From contig JAFXZY010000084.1 in NCBI GenBank assembly GCA_017541025.1, forward strand, positions 1 through 47,704: a stretch of DNA of 47,704 nucleotides, written 5' to 3'. The notes beneath the pieces were generated by a model. That model was not told the origin of the DNA. It searched no databases and was given only the letters and a program-made list of their open reading frames with translations. The stretch comes from Bacteroidaceae bacterium. Its GTDB lineage: Bacteria; Bacteroidota; Bacteroidia; Bacteroidales; Bacteroidaceae. A program made the position numbers and the translations under genes. Below are positions 8,164 through 15,517 of the stretch, piece by piece (the first letter of the stretch is position 1; the number at the start of each line of letters is the position of its first letter).

Positions 8164-10050
8164 GTGGAAAAAGAGCCCAAAGAACTACTGGCAAACATAC
8201 AATTCCCTTCTGATTTAAGGCAATTGCCGATATCAGAACTTCCGAGTGTCTGCGAAGAACTCAGGCAAACTATTATACAAGAGTTGGCTGACAATCCTGG
8301 TCATTTTGCCAGCAGTTTAGGCGTGGTGGAACTGACCGTTGCCTTGCATTATGTGTTCAACACCCCTTACGACCGTATAGTTTGGGATGTAGGACATCAG
8401 GCCGCCGGCCATAAGATTCTGACTGGGCGCAAAGATAAATTCAATACCTACAGAAAACTGCATGGCCTACGCCCCTTCCCCTCTCCACAGGAGAGTGAGT
8501 ACGACACCTTTGCCTGCGGACATGCTTCCAACAGCATCTCTGCAGCATTAGGAATGGCTGTTGCCGCTCAGGAAAAAGGTGAGACAGACAGACAGGTGGT
8601 AGCCGTGATAGGTGACGGCAGCATGAGCGGCGGACTGGCATACGAAGGTCTTAACAACGTATCAAGTACCCAAAACAATCTGCTGATTATTCTGAACGAC
8701 AATAATATGAGCATTGACCATAGTGTAGGAGGCATGAAACATTATTTGCACCAGATGCACACCAGCAAGCTCTACAATTACCTAAGGTTTAGAACATCCC
8801 AGCACTTGTTCAAGTGGGGAATACTTAACGAAAACCGCAGACAGAAGATTATCCGATTCAACAACTCCCTGAAATCGCTGCTGACCAACCAGCAGAATAT
8901 CTTCGACGGCATGAACATCCGCTATTTCGGACCCAGCGACGGACACAATGTGATAGAACTGGTAGCAACACTGCGTCAGATCAAGGACATGAAAGGCCCT
9001 AAGTTGCTACATATTCATACCATAAAAGGCAAAGGATTCCAGGCAGCCGAGGAAGACCCCGTAGTTTTCCATGCACCCGGGAGATACGACCCCGAAACAG
9101 GAGAACGGATAAAATCAGAGGCCAAAAACCTGCCTCCTAAATATCAGGATGTCTTTGGAAATACGTTACTCGAGTTAGCCAAGGAAAACCAGAAGATTGT
9201 GGGTGTCACACCTGCTATGGCAACAGGCTGCAGCATGACCATCATGATGAAAGAGATACCAGAACGCACCTTCGACGTAGGTATTGCTGAAGGACACGCC
9301 GTAACCTTCTCCGGCGGAATGGCCAAGGAAGGACTGCTTCCTTTCTGTAATATCTACTCCAGCTTTTCACAACGTGCTTTTGATAATATCATTCACGATG
9401 TGGCACTCAACAGGCAGAATGTAGTTTTCTGCTTCGACCGCGCAGGACTGGTAGGGCAAGACGGTCCGACACATCACGGAGCATTCGATTTAGCAGCCCT
9501 GCGCCCTATCCCCAACCTGATTATCTCTTCACCGATGAACGAGCATGAGTTGCGCCATCTTATGTACACAGCTCAGCTGCCAGACAAGGGGCCGTTTGTC
9601 ATTCGCTACCCACGCGGAAGAGGGGTTATAGTAGATTGGAGATGCCCAATGCAAGAGATTCCGATAGGAAAAGGCAGATGCCTAAAGGAAGGAACGGATG
9701 TAGCCGTACTGAGCATTGGCCCCATTGGCAACATCGTAACACAGGCCATCAGCGAACTGGCATCACAAGAGATTAGCATAGCACATTACGACATGAGGTT
9801 CCTCAAGCCCATAGACGAGGACATCCTCGCATACGTAGGAAAGAATTTCAGTCGTATCATTACCATAGAGGACGGAGTAAAGAACGGAGGGTTGGGATCT
9901 GCCGTTCTGGAATATATGTCAGACCACAATCTGCATCCCGACATCATCCGCCTGGGACTCCCCGACCATTTCGTGGAGCATGGAACACCAGAAGAACTCT
10001 ATCAGATAGTCGGATTAGACGTTGAATCAATAAAAAAGGCCATTTTATGA
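8164..10050 (+). CDS. dxs: 1-deoxy-D-xylulose-5-phosphate synthase
   Basis: The product is 628 residues, normal length. It condenses pyruvate and glyceraldehyde-3-phosphate with thiamine diphosphate, the first step of the MEP isoprenoid pathway, and also feeds thiamine and pyridoxal synthesis. Visible landmarks are [15 protein letters not shown] (residues about 75-90), the ThDP/Mg site [16 protein letters not shown], the catalytic-glutamate motif VGIAEGHAV, and the transketolase-type pyrimidine-binding stretch [16 protein letters not shown]. The start is a GTG: nearby ATG codons are out of frame, and family N-termini begin a few residues before PSDLR as here. The stop overlaps the trkA start (ATGA), so the two are translationally coupled. 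Confidence 0.97.
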   Translation: MEKEPKELLANIQFPSDLRQLPISELPSVCEELRQTIIQELADNPGHFASSLGVVELTVALHYVFNTPYDRIVWDVGHQAAGHKILTGRKDKFNTYRKLHGLRPFPSPQESEYDTFACGHASNSISAALGMAVAAQEKGETDRQVVAVIGDGSMSGGLAYEGLNNVSSTQNNLLIILNDNNMSIDHSVGGMKHYLHQMHTSKLYNYLRFRTSQHLFKWGILNENRRQKIIRFNNSLKSLLTNQQNIFDGMNIRYFGPSDGHNVIELVATLRQIKDMKGPKLLHIHTIKGKGFQAAEEDPVVFHAPGRYDPETGERIKSEAKNLPPKYQDVFGNTLLELAKENQKIVGVTPAMATGCSMTIMMKEIPERTFDVGIAEGHAVTFSGGMAKEGLLPFCNIYSSFSQRAFDNIIHDVALNRQNVVFCFDRAGLVGQDGPTHHGAFDLAALRPIPNLIISSPMNEHELRHLMYTAQLPDKGPFVIRYPRGRGVIVDWRCPMQEIPIGKGRCLKEGTDVAVLSIGPIGNIVTQAISELASQEISIAHYDMRFLKPIDEDILAYVGKNFSRIITIEDGVKNGGLGSAVLEYMSDHNLHPDIIRLGLPDHFVEHGTPEELYQIVGLDVESIKKAIL

Positions 10051-11441
10051 AGATAGTAATATGTGGCGCAGGCGCCGTAGGAACGCATTTGGCGGAGTTG
10101 CTCTCCCGTGAAGACCAAGACATCATCCTCATCGACGAGAACCCCGAGAAGACAGCTCGCCTTACCCAAGCAGGCGAGTATGACCTTATGACACTGAACG
10201 TCTCCCCAACCAGCATCAGCGGACTAAAAGAAGCAGGAGTGCCCAAAGCTGACCTTGTTATTGCTGTCACACCCGAGGAGACACGCAACATCACTTGCTG
10301 TATGCTGGCTCATGCACTGGGAGCCGCCAAGACTGTGGCGCGTGTTGACAATGCCGAATATACCCGATCTCATTACAAAGACCTTTTCCGGAAAATGGGC
10401 ATCGACTCCATCATCTACCCCGAAGCTCTTGCAGCGAAGGAAATTCTGGATGGCCTGAAACGTTCATGGGTCAGACAGTACTGGGAAGTGCATGAAGGCG
10501 CATTGGTCATGCTGGGAATAAAACTCCGCGAAACAGCACATGTTATCAACATAAAACTCAAGGATCTCTGTAATCACGATACACCATATCATGTGGTAGC
10601 AATCAAGCGCGGTGATGATACCATAATCCCAGGCGGTAACGATATGCTCTTAGTCGGTGATATAGCCTATTTCATGACCACGAAGAAACACATTCAGTAC
10701 ATCCGCGAGATTGTCGGGAAGGAAGATTATGCCGACGTAAAAGATGTGATGATTATGGGAGGCGGAAGAACCACCGTACATGTGGCAGAAGGAATGCCCG
10801 ACTTTTACTCCCTGAAAATCATCGAGCAGAACGAGGAACGCTGCATGCAGCTAAACGAGATACTGGATGACAGCGATATACGTATCATACAAGGCGACGG
10901 ACGGGACACCAGTCTTCTGCTTGACGAAGGACTGAAAGAGGTACAGGCTTTTGCCGCACTTACACCTGAAACAGAAACCAACATATTGGCTTGTCTGGCA
11001 GCAAAACGCATGGGAGTGCGGAAAACCGTTGCGCTGGTAGAAAACATGGACTATGTTTCTATGGCCGAGAAATTGGATATCGGAACCATTATCAATAAGA
11101 AAATGATTGCTGCAAGCCATATCTATCAGATGATGCTGGATACTGATGTGTCAAACGTAAAATGCCTTACCATTGCAAATGCAGATGTTGCAGAGTTTAA
11201 TGCCAACGAAGATAGTCTTATTACAAAAACGGAAGTCAAGGATCTGCGTTTACCTTCAGGTGTTACGTTAGGAGGTTTGGTTCGTGACGGAGTTGGTAAG
11301 CCTATCTACGGAAACACACAAATCATGCCAGGCGATACCGTTGTGCTTTTCTGTAAGAGCGGTTTAATAAAGAAGATAGACCGTTACTTCTCTAAGCCAA
11401 CATCTGCCATCAGCCGCATCAAGTCAGCTTTCAACAACTGA
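10047..11441 (+). CDS. trkA: Trk potassium uptake regulatory subunit TrkA
   Basis: The product is 464 residues with the duplicated RCK layout of TrkA. The first Rossmann domain begins [19 protein letters not shown] and carries the acidic residue at [10 protein letters not shown]; the second begins [17 protein letters not shown] near residue 235, with a degenerate glycine loop. Each is followed by a TrkA_C-type domain. It binds NAD(H)/ATP at the inner face of the membrane and gates the TrkH channel. In many Bacteroidetes trkH follows directly; here it does not. The next gene is convergent and its 3' end overlaps the last 58 bp of trkA. Confidence 0.95.
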   Translation: MKIVICGAGAVGTHLAELLSREDQDIILIDENPEKTARLTQAGEYDLMTLNVSPTSISGLKEAGVPKADLVIAVTPEETRNITCCMLAHALGAAKTVARVDNAEYTRSHYKDLFRKMGIDSIIYPEALAAKEILDGLKRSWVRQYWEVHEGALVMLGIKLRETAHVINIKLKDLCNHDTPYHVVAIKRGDDTIIPGGNDMLLVGDIAYFMTTKKHIQYIREIVGKEDYADVKDVMIMGGGRTTVHVAEGMPDFYSLKIIEQNEERCMQLNEILDDSDIRIIQGDGRDTSLLLDEGLKEVQAFAALTPETETNILACLAAKRMGVRKTVALVENMDYVSMAEKLDIGTIINKKMIAASHIYQMMLDTDVSNVKCLTIANADVAEFNANEDSLITKTEVKDLRLPSGVTLGGLVRDGVGKPIYGNTQIMPGDTVVLFCKSGLIKKIDRYFSKPTSAISRIKSAFNN

Positions 11442-12391
11442 TACTGAGGACTATTCTTGAACCCGATGGATCTTTTTAACATAACATCCACAGGCATCTG
11501 GCTATGTCTGTAGCTTGACAGTTCGTTCTGTTTCTGCGTTTCGTGAACAGCCAAGTCGTTAATCTCCCTTTCACGTTCTCTACGCAAGATATTACAAATA
11601 GGTGTAAGCAGCGTCATCACCACATTTTCGAAAAGTGTGTGGCCGTGCATATATAAATAGGTGTTCTCGGGTTTGATGCCCATACGCTGCAATTCAGCCT
11701 TTACCTGCGGATAAGTCTTGTGACCCTCGGGAAAAGTCCGCTGCAACCAGCCGATACACTTGTTAACCCGTCGGCGTACCTTATCCAATGTGGGTTCTAC
11801 ATTGCGGGGGTTGATATCGTGGATCGAAACAATATCACAGAAATTACTCATAGTAAACTCCTTATAATGGCCATACCGGTATGCCCAGATGTTCCATACA
11901 AAAAGAGGCCATATAATAAGGCTGTAGTCAGTAAAGAAAACCTCAAAATCTATTAAGAGATGGTCGTTCAGCGTGCTCATCACACATGTCGAGTGAAGAC
12001 TGGGTGCATAGCACTGGTAATTCTCTATGGCATAGACATAGGTGTGCATTACATAAGGATTCTCACAGAGGTATTTGCTGATTTCCGTTCGCCCTTGCAA
12101 CAACCAGTCGTAGTCGGCATCAACACAAGCAATCATGTATTGCCCGAGCCCCTTCCCCAGTTGGTTCATCAAGACGGTTCTCTTTCCCTTCCCTAAGGTT
12201 GTCCTACTGGGAAGCATCACCTCAAAGAAAAATTTATCCGTCTCGAAATCCTGCAAGACAGAACGCCAGAAAAATATGTCATCATAGCTTTCTACGTATG
12301 CGACAATTCTCTTTCGGGCATCCTTGGGTCTCAGTTTATTGGCAGATGCTATATACTGAGAATTTATATTGTCTTGCAAGCGTTTTCCCAT
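11384..12391 (-). CDS. DUF4435 (TOPRIM-like) protein, AriB-like; last gene of a candidate defence operon
   Basis: The product is 335 residues from MGKRLQDNINSQYIASANK; this start lies 11 bp after the ATPase stop, while longer starts would run deep into that gene. Features typical of DUF4435 proteins are visible: a TOPRIM-type glutamate (E34 in AYVESYDDIFFW), an acidic DxD pair (D91 and D93 in CVDADYDWLL) and the family motif YAIENYQ (residues 120-126). DUF4435 is the effector family of PARIS (AriB), a metal-dependent nuclease released by its ATPase partner; by analogy this would be the toxic effector. The gene overlaps the 3' end of trkA by 58 bp on the opposite strand. Confidence 0.8.
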   Translation of the reverse strand: MGKRLQDNINSQYIASANKLRPKDARKRIVAYVESYDDIFFWRSVLQDFETDKFFFEVMLPSRTTLGKGKRTVLMNQLGKGLGQYMIACVDADYDWLLQGRTEISKYLCENPYVMHTYVYAIENYQCYAPSLHSTCVMSTLNDHLLIDFEVFFTDYSLIIWPLFVWNIWAYRYGHYKEFTMSNFCDIVSIHDINPRNVEPTLDKVRRRVNKCIGWLQRTFPEGHKTYPQVKAELQRMGIKPENTYLYMHGHTLFENVVMTLLTPICNILRREREREINDLAVHETQKQNELSSYRHSQMPVDVMLKRSIGFKNSPQYQLLKADLMRLMADVGLEK

Positions 12392-12402
12392 ATCTCTGTG
12401 CT

Positions 12403-13218
12403 CTAAGATACAATGTCTTCGACATCCGTCACACAATCTGCCCATCCGTTCATAATAACGGCAGGACTGTGCGTAGTAAGAATAATCTGAGTATTGGGAT
12501 TCAAGTCGCGTATCAGAGAAATCAACTGCTGCTGCCATTCCACATGCAGACTTATCTCCGGCTCATCCATAAATAAAGTATAATGACGTTTATTCTGAAC
12601 AAGCACAGAAAGCAAGATAATCAGCATCTGTTTTTCGCCGCTCGAAAGCTTATAAGGTGATAAGGTTTCACCAAAAGATGTAAAGTACAGCTCGTTCTTC
12701 TCCCGTTGGATGGTTTTGCCCGTATCGCGAAAAAGTCTGTCCACTAAATCCTGAAAATGCGTTTTTACCTGGGCCAGCTCCTGTGCCTTCTCCTGTGCAT
12801 TTGGATCCTGCGAAGTAAAAAGCTCTACCATACGATTACTCAAGCTAACCTGGAAATCCAGATAACGGCGTTGCAACACGTACAGATGGAAATCCAATTC
12901 TGTCTGCATCTGGGTATCTGTAACCTTATTCAGGATATCACCGCTCAGTATAGGACGGTCAAAGGAACGTATGACATCGAAATCCACACAATGTGCCCCT
13001 TCCACATCATAAGTAAGCTTAACACCGTCGGCTTGCCTGTCCAATTTGTCTATATTCAACAAATGCATGATAACCCTGTTAAGGATGGTGCTCTTGCCTA
13101 CACCGTTTACACCACTCAGGATGTTAACGGTAGGACTCAGTTCCCACTTAACATGTTTTTTCCCACTCCAGAGCGATTCTATCTCAATGCTCTTGATATA
13201 ATTAGCCGGCTGTTTCAT
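12403..13218 (-). CDS. Compact ABC-type AAA ATPase (OLD/AriA-like); middle gene of a candidate defence operon
   Basis: The product is 271 residues and has all nucleotide-binding motifs: Walker A GVNGVGKST (36-44), signature LSSGEKQ (191-197), Walker B TLFMDEPE with the catalytic glutamate (near 217-221), a D-loop-like SLHVEWQQQL and the switch histidine in LTTHSP (near 248). It lacks the long coiled-coil or dimerisation insert of SMC and OLD proteins, so it is smaller than typical AriA. The gene begins 3 bp after the TIR-like stop and ends 11 bp before the DUF4435 start. The likely role is a sensor/scaffold ATPase holding or triggering the neighbouring effector (inference from PARIS and Septu-like pairs). 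Confidence 0.85.
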   Translation of the reverse strand: MKQPANYIKSIEIESLWSGKKHVKWELSPTVNILSGVNGVGKSTILNRVIMHLLNIDKLDRQADGVKLTYDVEGAHCVDFDVIRSFDRPILSGDILNKVTDTQMQTELDFHLYVLQRRYLDFQVSLSNRMVELFTSQDPNAQEKAQELAQVKTHFQDLVDRLFRDTGKTIQREKNELYFTSFGETLSPYKLSSGEKQMLIILLSVLVQNKRHYTLFMDEPEISLHVEWQQQLISLIRDLNPNTQIILTTHSPAVIMNGWADCVTDVEDIVS

Positions 13219-13221
13219 ACG

Positions 13222-13749
13222 TCAGAAAATTGTGGTTGAGTTCCATGAATACAATTCTTTTCTTGCCGAGAAGAACCCCAGTGCTCTTTCCAGTTTGTCC
13301 TTTGTCAGAGGGATATGCGCCATGTTAGCGCTATCGCGACCTATGTATTTCCTTATCTTGTTGGGCAGATTATTCCATTCCTTTTTTATGGTATTATCAT
13401 CAACTCTGTCCAGACCTACGTAAGCCACTATCACAGGCAGCCGGAAACGATTGACAGCACGGCTTATCTGCCAATTCAGCATTGGACTTTCCACATCCAT
13501 TTTAGAGCTGGAAAGAACCAACAGATTGTCTGCAGATTCCATCAAATGAAGAAAACGGTTCTTCAGCGTGCTGTCAACCAAATCTTCATGTTCCGACAGG
13601 AACTCTATTTCTTCCATGTTCAGAAAATGGAATCTGTCAGGATTCTGCCTTTCCCATTCACGTATCTGACGGAAAGAGGAAAGATTGCTGTTCACGTGAT
13701 CAGCCACCCCAACAGTGTCAAAAGCTACATACGTCTTATTACTATTCAT
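13222..13749 (-). CDS. TIR-like (DUF1863/ThsB-type) domain protein; first gene of a candidate defence operon
   Basis: The product is 175 residues, a single domain. The first strand TYVAFDTVGVADHVN, the later strand NLLVLSSS and the helix-strand segment SPMLNWQISRAVNRFRLPVI (89-108) followed by VAYVG resemble TIR-like proteins such as ThsB of Thoeris, in which a W-x-x-E-I segment holds the NAD-cleaving glutamate. Here the matching position appears to be Gln94, so it may bind a nucleotide without cleaving it, or the true glutamate may lie elsewhere. It is transcribed first from a well-formed promoter at 13779-13809, then the ATPase and DUF4435 genes follow with almost no gaps. Family assignment rests on motif pattern only. 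Confidence 0.6.
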   Translation of the reverse strand: MNSNKTYVAFDTVGVADHVNSNLSSFRQIREWERQNPDRFHFLNMEEIEFLSEHEDLVDSTLKNRFLHLMESADNLLVLSSSKMDVESPMLNWQISRAVNRFRLPVIVAYVGLDRVDDNTIKKEWNNLPNKIRKYIGRDSANMAHIPLTKDKLERALGFFSARKELYSWNSTTIF

Positions 13750-13778
13750 AAAACATGTAAATAATGCGTTTTCTATAG

Positions 13779-13809
13779 CAAAGATACGGATTCTGTTTCA
13801 AATATGCAA
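13779..13809 (-). promoter_or_regulatory. Promoter of the TIR-like/AAA/DUF4435 operon
   Basis: On the minus strand TTG (13807-13809), exactly 20 nt, then TATCTTTG (13779-13786), a full match to the Bacteroidetes housekeeping promoter. It lies about 30 bp upstream of the TIR-like start and is the only promoter-like element seen for the three genes. Confidence 0.75.
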
Positions 13810-13840
13810 GGATATTTTTTTCTATCTCAAAAATAATCGT

Positions 13841-13848
13841 TATTTTTG
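13841..13848 (+). promoter_or_regulatory. -7 element upstream of the Tat-exported TIM-barrel gene
   Basis: TATTTTTG fits TAnnTTTG and lies 75 bp before the start at 13924. At the ideal -33 distance there is TTT rather than TTG. Confidence 0.4.
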
Positions 13849-13923
13849 TCCCCGAACAAGCAGAATTTAGGGACAAGGAACAAGAGTATAGCAACCAACT
13901 TGTCAACTCGTCAACTTAAAATA

Positions 13924-14787
13924 ATGAAAAGAAGAGCATTTATCAAAACAGGATTAGCCAGTGCTGCTGCAATTGCATTTTTTGGCACTGGAAGTCAGGC
14001 AAAAGCTGCCGAGACTGTCAAGAAAAACTCCACCCTGAAAACCCCACATGCCGAAGATTCTTTCCATCTGGGGATGGCAGGCTGGACATTTCATAAATTC
14101 GACCTCCAGAAAACCCTCGAGACCATGAAGCAACTGGATGTCCATTACCTTTGCATCAAGGACTTCCACCTGCCCCTCGACAGTACCGACGAGCAGATAG
14201 CCGCCTTCCACCAGAAACTGGCAGAATACGGTGTAACCGGCTATGGTGTAGGGCCTATCTATATGAAAAGCGAAGCCGAGGCAGACCGAGCCTTTGCATA
14301 CGCCCAGCGTGTGGGAGTAAAAGTGCTTGTAGGCGTTCCCAACTATGAGCTTCTGGATTATGTAGAACAAAAAGTCAAGCAGTACGACATCAAGTTAGCC
14401 ATCCATCTGCATGGCCCCGATATGCCTATGTACCCGAATGCCGAAGACATCTGGAACCACGTAAAGGACCGCGATGCCCGCATGGGAATGTGCTTGGATA
14501 TAGGGCACAACCTCCGCTATGGAAGCGATTCCCTCTCCGACCTCAAAAAATACCACACCCGTGTCTTCGACATCCATCTGAAAGATGTTACAGGAACCAC
14601 CAAGGCAGACAAGAGTGTTGAGTTGGGCCGCGGACGCATCGACTTCCCCTTGTTTGTAAAACTTCTTCGCAAATACAACTACACAGGCAGCGTAAGTCTG
14701 GAATACGAGAAGGATATGAGCAACCCCTTCATGGGCATTGCCGAAAGCGTTGGCTACTTCCGTGGTGTCTGCTACGCCACCAGATAA
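13924..14787 (+). CDS. Tat-exported sugar phosphate isomerase/epimerase-like TIM-barrel protein
   Basis: The product is 287 residues, starting at MKRRAFIKTG; the in-frame sequence further upstream contains no better signal. RRAFIK followed by a hydrophobic alanine-rich segment is a twin-arginine signal, so the protein folds in the cytoplasm and is exported. The body is a xylose-isomerase-like (AP endonuclease 2) TIM barrel: GMAGWTFHKFDL, LAIHLHGPDMP, MGMCLDIGHNLRYG, FDIHLKDVTG and SLEYEKDM supply the metal-binding His, Glu and Asp residues of the fold. Such proteins accompany Gfo/Idh/MocA oxidoreductases and DUF1080 hydrolases in 3-keto-sugar pathways of Bacteroides; this window has both at 39-41 kb. 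The substrate is not evident. Confidence 0.85.
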   Translation: MKRRAFIKTGLASAAAIAFFGTGSQAKAAETVKKNSTLKTPHAEDSFHLGMAGWTFHKFDLQKTLETMKQLDVHYLCIKDFHLPLDSTDEQIAAFHQKLAEYGVTGYGVGPIYMKSEAEADRAFAYAQRVGVKVLVGVPNYELLDYVEQKVKQYDIKLAIHLHGPDMPMYPNAEDIWNHVKDRDARMGMCLDIGHNLRYGSDSLSDLKKYHTRVFDIHLKDVTGTTKADKSVELGRGRIDFPLFVKLLRKYNYTGSVSLEYEKDMSNPFMGIAESVGYFRGVCYATR

Positions 14788-14859
14788 CCCTCAAAACGTG
14801 AGGCGTCTCAACTAAGAAAATACCTTTCCGAATGTAATCTAACAAAATTCTGTTTTTGT

Positions 14860-14890
14860 TTGGCAGTTATGTATGAAAAGTGTACTTTTG
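14860..14890 (+). promoter_or_regulatory. Promoter of the MNT antitoxin gene
   Basis: TTG (14860-14862), exactly 20 nt, then TACTTTTG (14883-14890). The ATG of the MNT gene is at 14895, only 4 nt after the element, so the transcript is probably leaderless or nearly so. Confidence 0.7.
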
Positions 14891-14894
14891 CAGT

Positions 14895-15209
14895 ATGAAA
14901 CGTACAGAAGTTGTAGAAAGAATCAGAAAAGCTGCTCACAAGATGAAGCCCTTGGTTCAGACCATTCTATATGGCTCTGAAGCACGTGGTGATGCTCGTC
15001 CGGATTCCGATATAGACCTTCTTGTATTGGTTGATAAAGATAATCTTTCCTATTCTGACAAGGATCGAATCATAGCTCCATTCTATGATATAGAACTTGA
15101 CACAGGCGTTAATATCAGCACCCTTATTATGCCTCGTAAAGAATGGGAGAATCGACCGTTCCTTACTCCTTTCCAAAACAACATAAACAAAGAAGGAATC
15201 ACACTATGA
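14895..15209 (+). CDS. MNT-type minimal nucleotidyltransferase (antitoxin of a HEPN-MNT pair)
   Basis: The product is 104 residues from MKRTEVVERIRK. The nucleotidyltransferase signature ILYGSEARGDARPDSDIDLL contains G-S-x-A-R-G and the D-x-D metal pair. In HEPN-MNT toxin-antitoxin modules such a protein modifies (AMPylates) and silences the HEPN RNase. The stop overlaps an ATG (ATGA) that opens the partner gene, but that partner ends after 12 codons, leaving this gene an orphan. The start 15 bp downstream of the longest frame is preferred because the promoter -7 element ends at 14890. Confidence 0.85.
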   Translation: MKRTEVVERIRKAAHKMKPLVQTILYGSEARGDARPDSDIDLLVLVDKDNLSYSDKDRIIAPFYDIELDTGVNISTLIMPRKEWENRPFLTPFQNNINKEGITL

Positions 15210-15244
15210 ATACAGAACTGACTGACGAAAACTATCAGGCATGA
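15206..15244 (+). pseudogene. Stub of a HEPN-domain toxin gene, 12 codons
   Basis: ATG AAT ACA GAA reads MNTELTDENYQA and then stops at TGA 15242-15244. The overlap with the MNT stop and the N-terminal sequence look like the start of HEPN-domain partners of MNT proteins. No continuation of a HEPN protein is visible in any frame downstream; hairpin-rich sequence begins about 8 bp later. The toxin has therefore been deleted, not just frameshifted. Confidence 0.6.
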
Positions 15245-15251
15245 TCCTTCA

Positions 15252-15440
15252 TTTTAGTCAAACTGCTTTGACTAAAAAAGTAAGTTGATTGTGGGCTGAA
15301 ATCAACTTAGAAAAAAAATTATTCAACTTGATTGTTGGTCAAAATCAAGTTGAATAATGGTTGTAATCAAGCCAAAAAGAATTCAGGCTTAATTCAGGGA
15401 GTTTGAAGCCTGAATTCTCCCAGTTTGCAGGCTTCAAACT
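15252..15440. repeat. Cluster of five perfect hairpins, two of them mutually exclusive
   Basis: Perfect stems: 15252-15262 with 15267-15277 (11 bp); 15281-15290 with 15300-15309 (10 bp); 15318-15333 with 15343-15358 (16 bp); 15378-15390 with 15406-15418 (13 bp); 15400-15412 with 15428-15440 (13 bp). The last two share their middle arm, so only one can form at a time. No gene is seen in 15245-15517. This lies downstream of the MNT gene and just beyond the 3' end of the convergent GT-C gene. Confidence 0.85.
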
Positions 15441-15470
15441 ATTGGAATTAAATATGCGTAAGCAGGGCAC

Positions 15471-15510
15471 GGCTGAAGAGAGAAGCCAAAAACGTCCTGG
15501 CTAAGGGGTC
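15471..15510 (+). repeat. Solo copy of the end of a dispersed MITE-like element
   Basis: GGCTGAAGAG and then AAGCCAAAAACGTCCTGGCT closely match the minus strand of 20835-20868 (GGCCGAAGAGCAAGCC and AAAAACGTCCTGGCT) and more loosely 20692-20735. It abuts the stop of the GT-C gene. Confidence 0.6.
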
Positions 15511-15517
15511 GGCATTG

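Noticed and set aside
13315-13764. A 149-codon plus-strand frame opposite the TIR-like gene
   Set aside because: It would remove the first gene of an operon with a perfect promoter, and its sequence has no motif.
15252-15440. CRISPR array interpretation of the hairpin cluster
   Set aside because: The repeats are inverted, unequal in length and lack regular spacers, and no cas gene is present.
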